Part shown: positions 22,561-31,440 of the stretch, in pieces
Position numbering within the stretch: position 1 is the first letter of the stretch
How the letters are laid out: each line of letters begins with the position of its first letter
Assembly (NCBI RefSeq): GCF_949987535.1
Contig: NC_080067.1
Coordinates: forward strand, 26,378,039 to 26,442,038
Origin: Balaenoptera acutorostrata
Lineage: Eukaryota > Chordata > Mammalia > Artiodactyla > Balaenopteridae
Direction: 5' to 3'
DNA length: 64,000 nt
Notes under the pieces: model-generated
Databases searched by the model: none
Told to the model about the DNA's origin: nothing
The model's input: the letters and a program-made list of their open reading frames with translations, nothing else
Translations under genes and position numbers: made by a program

Positions 22561-23860
22561 GGGACACAAGCTCTGCTGGAGGGAGCACTGGGGACACAAG
22601 GGAGAGACATTTAACCTTGCAGGGGCCCTGGGGCAGAGGCACCTGGGATCAATCTTGAAAGATAATAGTTTTAGCACAGCGAAGAAGAGTGTTCCAGGTT
22701 CGGGAGCAGATGTCAGGAAGGTGGGGGGGAGCATGATGTGGCCAGGGCATGGGGGAGAGCACTGGACAGGCCAGTGGGGACCAGATCAAGAGGGAGACCT
22801 CTTGTGTTACCCCAAGGGCAGTGGGGAGCCCAGAGGCTTTCATGCCGTGGCATGATGAGGGGGGATCTTGGAGAAGAAGGACTTTCTGGCCAACCACATA
22901 GATGGTGGCTGGGATACAGAAATTGGGGCAGGGAGACTAGCTGAAGAGGATGATTTTTCCTGAGTGCACTAAGCAGAGCACTTCTGGAAAAGTATCTAAA
23001 GTCATGTATTTATTCCAAAACCAATTCGAAGTACTGAGCAGCAAAGGAGGTTAGATTTTCAGGCAAATCCCATGAGACCGGATAGGCTAGGGGACAAGAC
23101 TGGCACTCAGGCATGTCTTGGGTAGAATAGACCTCTGCTAAGCCTTGTCAAGTATATATTCTGTCCCTTCTGCGGCTGTCCACGTGCCTGCCACCCTGCC
23201 AAGGAGAAAAATGCCCAGGCCCCAGGGGTCAGTCGGTTTCACCCTGCCCCTTGCAAAAGTCAGATCAATTATTGATCAAGTACAACAAAGAGCTGACTTA
23301 GGTTTTACTACTTGAGAGGCATTGATTTTGAATCATAGAGTGAAAAGCCCATGTAAGTACCCAGATTTGCTTAAACAGAAACAGGCAGGGCTCAGAAGGT
23401 GGAGATGTGTCCATTGGAGAACTTCTGGTGATGTCACCCTTGTTGCAGGCTGAAAGACAGAGGAAAGGATGGCTCCTTGCCCTCAGTTCCCTCCTTCACT
23501 GTCCTGCCAGGGAGTCCAAGATATTACCATTAGGGTACCAACATTTTGTTCTAAAGGATTGTTAAAAAACAAAATTCAGTGTAATAAATGTGAAGATCTA
23601 ATTGGCTTTATTCAACACTTCATGAATTGGGCAGTGTCCAGTGTTCGGAGGGGTTGTACAAAATGGAGGGTTTTTACTGAAGGAGGGAGGGGCGAGAAAG
23701 TTGTTATCAAAAGAAAAGAAAGAATTGTTTCAGGCCAGGTCACCTTCTTTTGGGGGAAGAGCAAGAGTCTATTATTCATATTACCTCTTCTTCCTTTGGG
23801 GGACAGAAAGGGTCTCCATTGACCAGAAAATTCCAGACTGTCCAATTAAGATTACATCTC

Positions 23861-23943
23861 TAGACTATCTTATACACTGCAAATTAATATAATATTATAT
23901 TAGTGAATCAACTATACTTCAGAAGGAAGGAAGGAAGACAGAC

Positions 23944-24005
<62 letters not shown>

Positions 24006-24082
24006 GAAGGAAGGAAAGAAGGGGGGAGGGAGGGAGGAAAAAGAAGGGAAAGGAAGGAAGGAAAAGAGAGAATGAAAGAAAG
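23861..24082 (+). mobile_element. Short L1 3' end with GAAA-expanded tail, inside the LTR
   Basis: The insert starts near gactatcttatacactgc and contains gaatcaactatacttcag, the last bases of the L1 3' UTR. The A tail has turned into a purine microsatellite. The LTR text attacat flanks it on both sides (near 23851-23857 and 24084-24090), while the other LTR has it once. That is a likely target duplication. Confidence 0.7.
23928..24080 (+). repeat. GAAA/GGAA purine microsatellite
   Basis: About fifteen gaaa units are followed by gaag and ggga variants. The tract is almost pure purine on the plus strand for 150 bp. It grew from the A tail of the adjoining L1 fragment. Confidence 0.95.
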
Positions 24083-24130
24083 GATTACATGCCTGGGGAA
24101 GGTCAAAACCGTAGTCAGGTCAGGTATTAA

Positions 24131-24208
24131 ATCTATGTTTGGTATCACGGGCTTTAGCACAGGTAGTGAATCTATGTTTGGTATCACGGGCTTTAGCACA
24201 GGTAGTGC
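24131..24208. repeat. 39 bp tandem duplication in the LTR
   Basis: The unit from atctatgtttggtatcacgg to aggtagtga is present twice head to tail with a 39 bp period. The sister LTR at 30335-30790 has one diverged copy, so the duplication is local. Confidence 0.93.
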
Positions 24209-24239
24209 CTTTTTGGGCCTGTGGTTTTCTCTTTAACAG

Positions 24240-24251
24240 TTCCCCCCTTTT
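24240..24251 (-). other. Provirus A polypurine tract
   Basis: Next to the LTR edge the plus strand reads ttccccccttt, so the minus strand has AAAAGGGGGGAA one base before the TG of the 3' LTR. This is where the plus-strand primer of a retrovirus lies. Confidence 0.85.
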
Positions 24252-24383
24252 GGTCAAACTCTCAGCCTAACTGAGAGATATGATGAAAAGTGAAGGCAAT
24301 AACACCACTCTCGCCTATTGCTCTGTAGTTGTCACAGCTTTGTTGATCCTTGGTGTGGCACCTATAGGTCACAGTGTCTTTGC

Positions 24384-24913
24384 TTAATCCCTGTGACATT
24401 CACAGGTCACAGTTCCAGGCTCATAATCCTTAAGTTGGTCATTCTCTTCATTTTTTTTCTGATGTTCCAGTCTTAGGGAGATCATTTGCTTGGTGGTTAG
24501 CAACTGCAAACATGCATTTAAAGGGTTTTGAGAGAATACAACACAGCAAGTACTATTATGATTATAATAAGCACGATAATTCTCAATGTTTGGAGTGCAC
24601 TTCAGAACCATGGTCCCCAAGACCCAAACCAATCAAAGAAAAGACCCCACTGAAGCAGTCACCCTCTTAAGCCAAGTGGCTTCTTCAGTAATCCTGCGTA
24701 ACTGAGTTTCAACTTCCCTAAAGTGTCAGCTCACATATAGCAGGTGGTGTTGGGTACAGCACAGACACCTTGTTCAGCTAAAAGATAATCAAAGGCTATT
24801 CTATTATCAAGAAAAACCTTGACCAGAGAGTATAAGGATCTTTGCTGGGCAGCTAGTGATTTTGCAACAGAATTTGTAATGTCTCCAAGTGTTAAGGAGA
24901 GATTTCTGATCAT
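24384..24913 (-). pseudogene. Retroviral env transmembrane-subunit remnant
   Basis: The minus strand encodes a decayed piece of a gammaretrovirus-type envelope transmembrane subunit, which in an intact virus drives membrane fusion. The segment at 24761-24790 encodes DYLLAEQGVC, part of the conserved region before the CX6CC motif. In the CX6CC motif the last cysteine is replaced by tyrosine. An in-frame stop follows at 24731-24733. The downstream part (through 24384) continues in another frame and has a further stop at 24633-24635. Upstream the region is cut by the LTR at 24964-25689. It lies just before the polypurine tract, the normal place of env. The copy cannot make a working protein. I infer class I; the subfamily is unknown to me. 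Confidence 0.8.
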
Positions 24914-24979
24914 ATCTCACTTGTAGTTACTCCTAACCAGGAGGTGGATTTATTCCCTGCATTTGAAACTGTGCACCTC

Positions 24980-25179
24980 AGATTGGGACTCGAACCCATG
25001 TGGCCGGGACTCGAACCCAGCCAAAACCCAGATTGGGACTTGAACCCACGTGGCCGGGACTCGAACCCGGCCAAAACCCTGACTGGGGCTTGAACCCACA
25101 CAGCCGGGACTCGAACCCGGCCAGAACTCAGACTGGGACTCAAACCCACATGGATGGGACTCAAACCCAGCCAAAACCC
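24980..25179 (-). repeat. 4 x 50 bp tandem array of tRNA T-arm-like motifs
   Basis: Four units of exactly 50 bp start at 24980, 25030, 25080 and 25130. Each holds two blocks of the form ggactcgaacc, which on the minus strand is GGTTCGAGTCC, the RNA polymerase III B-box. Exact matches lie at 24986-24996, 25007-25017, 25057-25067 and 25107-25117; the other four blocks have one or two changes. The array is inside LTR family B. The related LTR at 26725-27687 has a shorter version (about 26735-26806), so the array expanded in this copy. Confidence 0.95.
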
Positions 25180-25187
25180 ACAGTCTT

Positions 25188-25200
25188 CCAACTGAGATAA
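25188..25200 (-). other. tRNA A-box-like motif beside the array
   Basis: The minus strand reads TTATCTCAGTTGG, one base away from the common tRNA A-box core TAGCTCAGTTGG. The closest B-box-like block is 20 bp further on and the next one about 41 bp further, the second being a tRNA-like spacing. It is a resemblance only; no cloverleaf was worked out. Confidence 0.4.
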
Positions 25201-25809
25201 CACACCTGGTTTCAGGACTTAATGAAGCTCAGGTTCTTGATGTCTCATTGCAGAAAGAATTCAGTGAGAGACAAAGTGATAGGTAAGAAGTGGATTTATT
25301 TAGAGAGAAACAAACTCCACAGACAGAGTGTGGGCCATCTCAGAAGGTGAGAAAAGCACCAGGGTATGGGGTTGCCCATTTCTATAGGAGTGGATAATTT
25401 CATAAGCTAATGAGTGGCAGGAGTATTCCAGCTATTTTGGGAAGAGGCAGGGATTTCCAGGAATTGGGCCACTGCCCACTTTTTGATCGGTTATGGTCTT
25501 GGAACTGTCATGGCGCCTGTGGGTGTGTCATTTAGCTTGCTGGTGTGAGCGTATACGGAGGCTCAAGGTCTAGTGGAAGTCAACTTGTCCGCCATCTTGG
25601 ACCCATTTGGTTCTAATCAGTTTATGTCATGTCCTCAGGCTATGTCATTCTTTCAAAGGCTATGCCCTGGCTCTTTCCTTCCTGTTTCACATTTACGTGC
25701 TCAATCCAGGGGTCAGTCAGGTTTTTAGTGCATGTGGAAAGAATCTCCTTTGTCATTTTAGCAGATGAAACAAAACCAAGTTTTAATTTCACGTAAGTAT
25801 ATTACTGAT

Positions 25810-26244
25810 TGTTGGACTGTACCCCGCAGGCCTCTAAGGTCTGTGCTTGCCCAGCTTCAAGACCGAAGAAAGAGCCCGGAATCAGCAATAGAGACATCAG
25901 TGGTTTAATGGATGGGGGAGCTTACACGTCTGAAGCAAGGTCCTGCAGCGACACCCCACCACCGTGTGCAGCAGCGGATGGTGGTCAGGACATGGTGGCA
26001 GTCTTCACTCCCCAGGGGAAGGGGAGATTGCCAGTTATACGGGAAATTGACATCAGATTGGCTCATTAGTTACCAGGGAAACCAACAGAGGGGCACACCC
26101 CTCACCACCCCTTTGATATGCTGTCACTAGCTGGGGCCTGGGGTAAGTACGTAGTCATGCGTGTAGGGTGTAGGTGAAGCAGGCACTGGTCTGGCAGGGG
26201 ATGTACAGAGAGCAAGAGAACAGCCATCTTGAGTGACCTAACCA
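25810..26244 (-). mobile_element. LTR of a third family (C), antisense
   Basis: The minus strand starts TGGTTAGGTCACTCAAG, has an ATTAAA polyadenylation signal (seen as tttaat near 25906) and ends CAGTCCAACA. GC content is higher than in its surroundings. No target duplication could be found at these ends, so boundaries are tentative. It lies between the two family B LTRs. Confidence 0.6.
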
Positions 26245-26724
26245 TATACCGATATTAAAGCATATTTTAACACCCTTATAATATTGATTCAATTTTAACC
26301 AGTTTGATGGATTATACAAGGTAAAATTCCTTCTTTTTCTCACTCTCTTCAACTTTCTGTATACAATTAAGTTTGTCCTTCATAACCAGAAGTTCTAGTT
26401 TAGGCAAAATTACTTTCATTTCCCTTAATAGGAATGCATTTCCATACCGCATATCTTTTCCTTACCAAGAAACACATCCTACATTCCTTGCATATAAAGT
26501 TGTGTCCCTTATTATTACTAATAGCTTTAATTACGTTTATTCATTAGAATTCTTAACTCTTAGAAACCTTAATTTCTAGTGAAAACTCAGAAGTAAGCAA
26601 TTTTGAACCACATGTCAGACGAGCATTTTTTTTAGATTGACAAATTTATGAATGCATTTCATAATTTCTAGAAACATGTGTTTCTTCACGGGACAGTCAG
26701 TGTGACACAAAACATGTTTACTAA

Positions 26725-26811
26725 TGAAACCGTGCACCTCTGATTGGAGCTTGAACCCAGGTGAGGACTTGAACCTAGCCTAAACTCAGATTGGGACTTG
26801 AACCCATGGTC

Positions 26812-26849
<38 letters not shown>

Positions 26850-27687
26850 ATTTATTTATTTATTTTTTTGGCTGTGCTGGGTCTTTGGTTCGTGCGAGGG
26901 CTTTCTCCAGTTGCGGCAAGTGGGGGCCACTCTTCATCGCGGTGCGGGGACCGCTCTTCATCGCGGTGCGCGGGCCTTTCACTATCGCGGCCCCTCCCGT
27001 CGCGGGGCACAGGCTCCAGAAGCGCAGGCTCAGCAGCCGTGGCTCACGGGCCCAGCCGCTCCGCGGCATGTGGGATCCTCCCAGACCAGGGCTCGAACCC
27101 GTGTCTCCTGCATTAGCAGGCAGATTCTCAACCACTGCGCCACCAGGGAAGCCCGAACCCATGGTCTTTTAACTAGAATCACTCACCTGGTGACTGGACT
27201 TACCGAGGCTCAGGTTCTTTGTATCTCAGCGCAGAAGGAATTCAGTGAGAGGCAAAGTGATAGGCAAGAAGTAGATTTATTAACATAGGACACTTGTGAG
27301 GGAAGCAAGTGGGCAGGCGAGGGGCCTCTGCCCCACAGATTAAGCAGGCTACATTTTTATAATCAAAGGAAAGTGGAGGAGGGGAAGAAGACCGCCTTCT
27401 TCCTCATTCTTCAAGTAGACAGTCAGGCTTACATCACTAACTCCTCCTTCGTATCAGGCAGGAGAGTGTTTGACCCTCTGAGGTCAAACTAGGACTGTCT
27501 AGCACTTATTCAAATCAGCAGAAGGATGGTAACATATACTAAAATATGTTGAATCATCTCAGGTTTCCGTATGAGCGGCTCCTACTTAGGAATGTCACCT
27601 TTCCCTTAAATTCCTGTCCTTGGTCCTAAGGATCATTATCTTGCTGAACTCAAACCGGCAGAATGCAGGCCTCATTTTTTTCTTTCA
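26725..27687 (-). mobile_element. Second family B LTR, split by a SINE, antisense
   Basis: The plus-strand start tgaaaccgtgcacctctgat matches the start of the LTR at 24964, and gcagaaggaattcagtgaga with gcaaagtgataggcaagaag match its middle. The polyadenylation signal is seen as tttatt near 27275. The U3 part on the right differs clearly from the first copy. Flanks are ctaa on the left and ctta on the right, an imperfect 4 bp duplication. Removing the SINE leaves about 610 bp. Confidence 0.7.
26816..27154 (-). mobile_element. CHR-type SINE (antisense) with 16 bp target duplication
   Basis: The poly-T tail is on the left, then ttatttatttattt, the body, and the head at the right ending in gccaccagggaagccc. 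The identical repeat gaacccatggtctttt flanks it at 26800-26815 and 27155-27170. The body holds an internal near-duplication (cttcatcgcggtgcg twice) and differs from the SINE at 12152, resembling the one at 51095. It is inserted in the family B LTR. Confidence 0.95.
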
Positions 27688-29700
27688 CTTAGTGACCTCA
27701 GGCATATCTCATGCTTTTATTTATGGCTTTATAGTTAAGCAAGCCTGCTTCATTTCATGACATTCTGATAGCTTTCTTGAGCTACCATTAATTTACAGCG
27801 TTCTCCCAAAGTTCCCTAGGTTTCCCTCTCTATAATCCGCTACTGGGACTTCTACAACTACCTGTGTAACTATCCTACTCTATCCCTATCACTAATAGAA
27901 CCAAATTTATCTTGAGTTTCTTTGCAATAGGAAGCCAAAAGTAGATAAAACTATGTTCAGTAATTAATGTTTCACAATTTTCTTATTTATAAAAGACCTA
28001 GATATTTAATACATTTCTATCATTTAACTTTAGAAAACTCAAAAGTTTCAAGTTACCAAAAGAGATTTCAAAGGCTATTTTTAAGTACCTATACCATAAA
28101 ATACAATTGTTGCTGAAAAGTTTATATATAAATTCTTATCCTATTTACATCTATCTGAAACATTTGCTGACATCAATCATGTTTAAGTTACCCACAAAAG
28201 CTTCATGAGACACTAGATAAAATCAGCCATCATTCTAAGTTATTTTATTTTTTGCTGACAAATTTTGCAACAGAGAAACATGAATCTGACTAATAAACCT
28301 GAGTAGAATAAAAGTTGTTTATCTGCATTATATTCAATGTCAATAACCTTAAAAGATATGTCTGTTTTAATTAAACCAACAAACTTAAACTAGCTTTTAG
28401 TCACTAAAGATTATCCTAAGTCACGCGAACTTCAAAAGTATCTGAGTTAGTTTCTGTTATATTTCTGAGAACTTTAAAATGAAACCAACTAGAGCTCTTT
28501 TACAAATTAATTTTGGCAATACCATCCGAAGGTAGAAAAACATATCTACATATACATATACAGACAAACAAACATACTGCTGCAAACAGAGAGCTTATAG
28601 TTACTAATATTAGTGGAAAAGATTTGTAAGATTTCTAGTTAGCCCAGTTTCCAAATATACCTCCTCACTCTCTTTTTTTCTTTTTCTTCTGGTGAGAAAC
28701 TTGCCTATTAAGATTGCATCTCAAAGAATGGCTCTTTGGTCCTAAAGAAGATAGGAGTAGGAAATTTATATCACAAAGGCACAGATTAAGCGCAGTACAA
28801 TTCTGTTTCCAATGTCCTGATTTTTGTAAGCATTTTGAGAGGAAGAGGTGAGGTTTGGGGATTGGTAAAAAAAAAAAAAAAAAAAAAAAAGGCAGGTGAA
28901 CTTTGTGGTTTTTATTTGTTTGTTTGCTTGCTTTATTATTTTTAATTGAAGTATAGTTGATTTATAATGTTGTGTTAGTTTCTGGTATACAGCAAAGTGA
29001 TTCAAATATATATTCTCTTTCATATACTTTTCCATTATGGTTTATTACAGGATATTGAAGATAGTTCCCTGTAAGGCAGGTGAACTTTGAACTTCTAGAG
29101 AGCCACACCTTTGGCCCTGCAGAGATTTTCAAGACAAAGACAGTAGTTTCCAATTCCCCAAAGAATTGGGTTGTAGCTTTTGTTTTAGGTACCTTTTATG
29201 TCTTTAATTTTTTCATTAGGCTTTTGCAATAAGTCTTTCAATGAAGCTATTTTGGAATTTCAAAAACTATTATAGACTTCTGCATACCTATTAAAATAGG
29301 TATCCCATCTGTTTGTATGATTTGGGAGCCCTTGCTTTTATGTATGTTTTTTAAATGACCTATCTATTCCTCATAATGGCCATTGTAATTCCTCTAAGGG
29401 CTGACAGCAGTTTGGTAGGTCCCTGGCTACAAATGGAGCTTAACCCATATTTCTATCCAGCTATGCCTAGCCATAAACAGAGTATAACTCATTTCTATTT
29501 GGCCATGTTTTGGAACCCTCAACCTGGTGGCTACCAAGCCCAGCTCTCAGGACACAAAACAAGCTTAGCAAGATTTTGCCATTTTTGTAAATACCTACAG
29601 CTTCTGGAATCACAGTTCTCAGATGTAAAATAAGAAGGTATGCCGGAGGTGGTGCACTCAAGTTTTGGATATAAAGGATCTCATTAGCAATTAGCCTTTA
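27688..29700 (-). other. AT-rich interior of provirus A, content not recognised
   Basis: This stretch lies between the right family B LTR and the leader of provirus A. It is AT-rich, has no long frame on the minus strand and shows no motif of gag, protease, polymerase or integrase that I can recognise. It contains an L1 fragment (28906-29072) and a pure A-run (28866-28890). It may be interior retroviral sequence or an older unknown insertion. Confidence 0.5.
28906..29072 (-). mobile_element. 167 bp truncated L1 with 17 bp target duplication
   Basis: The insert contains gaagtatagttgatttataa, gtatacagcaaagtgattc and aggatattgaagatagttcc, the antisense 3' UTR of the L1 kind seen at 15.4 and 63.6 kb. 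The exact repeat aaggcaggtgaactttg flanks it at 28889-28905 and 29073-29089. Confidence 0.93.
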
Positions 29701-30312
29701 TCTACACAAGAGAAGACAAACATGTGCACATTAACATATAGGCAGAAACCAAGAGATGTTTCTGCGTCCTGGATAAAAGAAGGCCCTGTATGCACCACCA
29801 ACAATTCCCATGGAACCTTGGGGAAAGGACTGAACCAGCAAACCCCAAGGATTGAGGAACTGAGGACTGATTCCAAACAAAATGGAGAACTGCAGCTGCC
29901 ACCAACAGTTCCCAACATAGAATCTGGGGAAGGATTCCAAGCAAATGGCGAATTGCACACTAAACCTTCATCAGTTCCCAGTGTGGAATCTGGGAACAGA
30001 ATCAATGGCTGGGGTTTTCCACTCAAAAACCTGGAAATTGCATTCTGAAAGGCTAAGGGCTTGGCTCCAGGCAGAATCATCTGTCAGCTCAATTGGCTAC
30101 AGGCAGAATCATTTACCAGCTCAAGCTGACCTGCCCTATAAAGGAAGCCAGTTATACTGGGAGCTTGAAAGCAAAATGAATGGAACTCATACTGAGAGGA
30201 ATTTGCCAATCTCCCTCGGAAATGGTGAGAAGGACTGTGAACTGAAAAGTATTCATGGGGCACCATGGCTGTGTTTCCTGTTGTCCCCAAATGCCATTGG
30301 AAGTTTGCTTCA
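29700..30312 (-). other. Provirus A leader region with degenerate internal repeats
   Basis: Between the interior and the primer-binding site the sequence has three loosely repeated stretches (ccaacaattcccatgg, ccaacagttcccaacat, catcagttcccagtgtgg), each followed by a g-rich tract like gaatctgggg. A second short repeat, caggcagaatcat, occurs twice near 30070-30110. No gag frame is recognised. Confidence 0.5.
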
Positions 30313-30330
30313 ATCCCACTGCTGCCACCA
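30313..30330 (-). other. Provirus A primer-binding site, leucine-tRNA type
   Basis: The plus strand reads atcccactgctgccacca, which is the 3' end of a leucine tRNA with its CCA (the usual form has ccg in place of ctg). The minus strand is thus a primer-binding site four bases from the end of the 5' LTR. The tRNA assignment is from memory. Confidence 0.75.
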
Positions 30331-30334
30331 AATC

Positions 30335-30790
30335 TGGTAAAAAACAGAATTCAGCCAAGTAAATGTGAAGATCTAATTGGCTTTATCCAATAATTCATGA
30401 ATCAGGCAGCATCTCATCTAGTAAATAGGTGCTCCGAGGAGTGGTACAAAATGGAGGGTTTTTATAGAAGGAGCATGGGACAAGGAGGCTATTAGCAAAA
30501 AAAATAGAAAGAAAGAAAGAAAAAGAGTTGCTTCAGACCAGGTCACCTTCTTTGGGGGAAAGGGCAAGGGTCTCTTATGCAGATTGCCTCTTCTTCCTTT
30601 GGGTGATAGAGAGGGACCACGTGACAGATTACCTTGTTGGTGCTGAGAATAAAATTCCAGACTGGCCGATTAAGATTACATTTCTTGGGAAGGTTGAAAC
30701 TGCAATTAGGTCAGGTATTAAATCTAGGTTTGATATCATGGGCTTATCACAAGCCATGCCATTTGTGGCCTGTGGTTTTCTTCTTTAACA
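30335..30790 (-). repeat. Provirus A 5' LTR
   Basis: It begins (plus strand) tggtaaaaaacagaattcag and ends ttctttaaca. It follows the LTR at 23560-24238 throughout but lacks that copy's L1 insert and 39 bp duplication. The AATAAA signal is seen as ctttatcc, one base changed, near 30382. The bases ggat follow at 30791-30794. Confidence 0.88.
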
Positions 30791-30839
30791 GGATAATCCC
30801 CACTTAAATTGCAAATGCCAAATGTCACTATTAAGCCAA

Positions 30840-31165
30840 GATTCAGCAAAGTATAGCCCACAAGCCAAATCTAGTCAACCCATTTTTGTGAAACCGTGAG
30901 ATACAAAATGGTTTGTACATCTTAAATGCTTGAAAAAAATCAAAAGATGAATAATATTTTGCGGCACATGAAAATTACATGAAACTCAAATTTTAGTGCC
31001 TGTAAATAAAGTTTTTTGGCATACACTACACTCATTCATTTACATATTATCTCATGGCAGCTTTTGCACTACAACAGCAGAGCTGAGTAGTTACATGGGG
31101 ACCAGATGGCCCTCAAAGCCTGAATATTTACTATGGTCCATTCCAGAAAATGTTTGTTGACACTT
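30840..31165. mobile_element. Ancient hAT-type DNA element
   Basis: aagtatagcccacaagccaa, gtaaataaagttttttggc, cactcattcatttacatatt and ctacaacagcagagctgagt are, in this order, a diverged form of a very widespread mammalian DNA repeat of the hAT group. The family name is uncertain. Confidence 0.55.
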
Positions 31166-31339
31166 GCACCAAGCTATTATTGCCCATTGACCCCTTAGTG
31201 GGAAGTTGTTTATTGGAGTACCTAGGACAGCCTAGAAAAAAATGGAACAATAAATGGACACATTTAGACAGAGGCAAAGAAGTACAAAAGTCCAAAGCAA
31301 GGTTCACTGCACAGAGGACAGATAAGCAATTCTAGCCCA

Positions 31340-31440
31340 TTTTACAGATAAGGAAAACTTAGGCCAAGAGAGATTGAGTGACTTGCCCAAAACCTCACAG
31401 CTGGTAAATGGCAGAGATGGAATTCACATTCGTGTCAGTC
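31340..31440 (-). repeat. MIR SINE (antisense)
   Basis: cattttacagataaggaaaa, gagtgacttgcccaaaacct and ctggtaaatggcagagatgg follow the antisense MIR order. Confidence 0.7.

Larger units (their letters stand above)
23560..24238 (-). repeat. Provirus A 3' LTR, interrupted
   Basis: In plus orientation it begins tgttaaaaaacaaaattcag and ends ctctttaaca, giving TG...CA ends. A polyadenylation signal AATAAA is seen as tttatt near 23610 on the minus strand. It matches the LTR at 30335-30790 along its length, for example gaagatctaattggcttta and caggtcaccttctttt. An inserted L1 fragment with a GAAA microsatellite and a 39 bp tandem duplication account for its extra length. Confidence 0.88.
24964..25689 (-). 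mobile_element. Solo LTR (family B) with 4 bp target duplication, antisense
   Basis: Read on the minus strand the element starts TGAAACAGGAAGGAAAG and ends GTGCACAGTTTCA, so the two termini are mirror images (TGAAAC...GTTTCA). The bases catt flank it at 24960-24963 and 25690-25693. A polyadenylation signal (AATAAA) is seen as tttatt near 25296. Its 3' part carries the 4 x 50 bp array described separately. It interrupts the env remnant of provirus A, so it is younger. The 4 bp duplication fits class I. Confidence 0.85.
23560..30790 (-). mobile_element. Decayed endogenous retrovirus (provirus A), antisense
   Basis: Two related LTRs (23560-24238 and 30335-30790) in the same orientation enclose about 6.1 kb. 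The order seen from the minus strand is 5' LTR, primer-binding site, leader, interior, env remnant, polypurine tract, 3' LTR. The flanks carry the same 4 bp, ggat, at 23556-23559 and 30791-30794, as expected for a class I retroviral integration. Later insertions fill much of the interior: two LTRs of family B, one of family C, a CHR SINE and an L1 fragment. Without them about 3.8 kb remains. No gag, protease or reverse transcriptase motif was recognised, so the coding part is largely lost. Confidence 0.85.

Noticed and set aside
24980..25179. The 4 x 50 bp array as a CRISPR array
   Set aside because: The whole unit repeats without variable spacers, lies inside an LTR with a target duplication, and the genome is mammalian.
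24910..25203. 97-residue open frame on the minus strand with repeated SSP/GFESRP segments as a gene
   Set aside because: The frame is a by-product of the 50 bp array; similar frames exist on both strands over the same bases.
27065..27154. tRNA gene suggested by the B-box in the SINE head
   Set aside because: The head belongs to a CHR SINE with an A-tail and target duplication; it is tRNA-derived but is not a tRNA gene.
29691..30080. 129-residue minus-strand frame as a gag gene of the provirus
   Set aside because: It lies in the right region, but has no matrix, capsid or zinc-knuckle pattern and overlaps the degenerate leader repeats.
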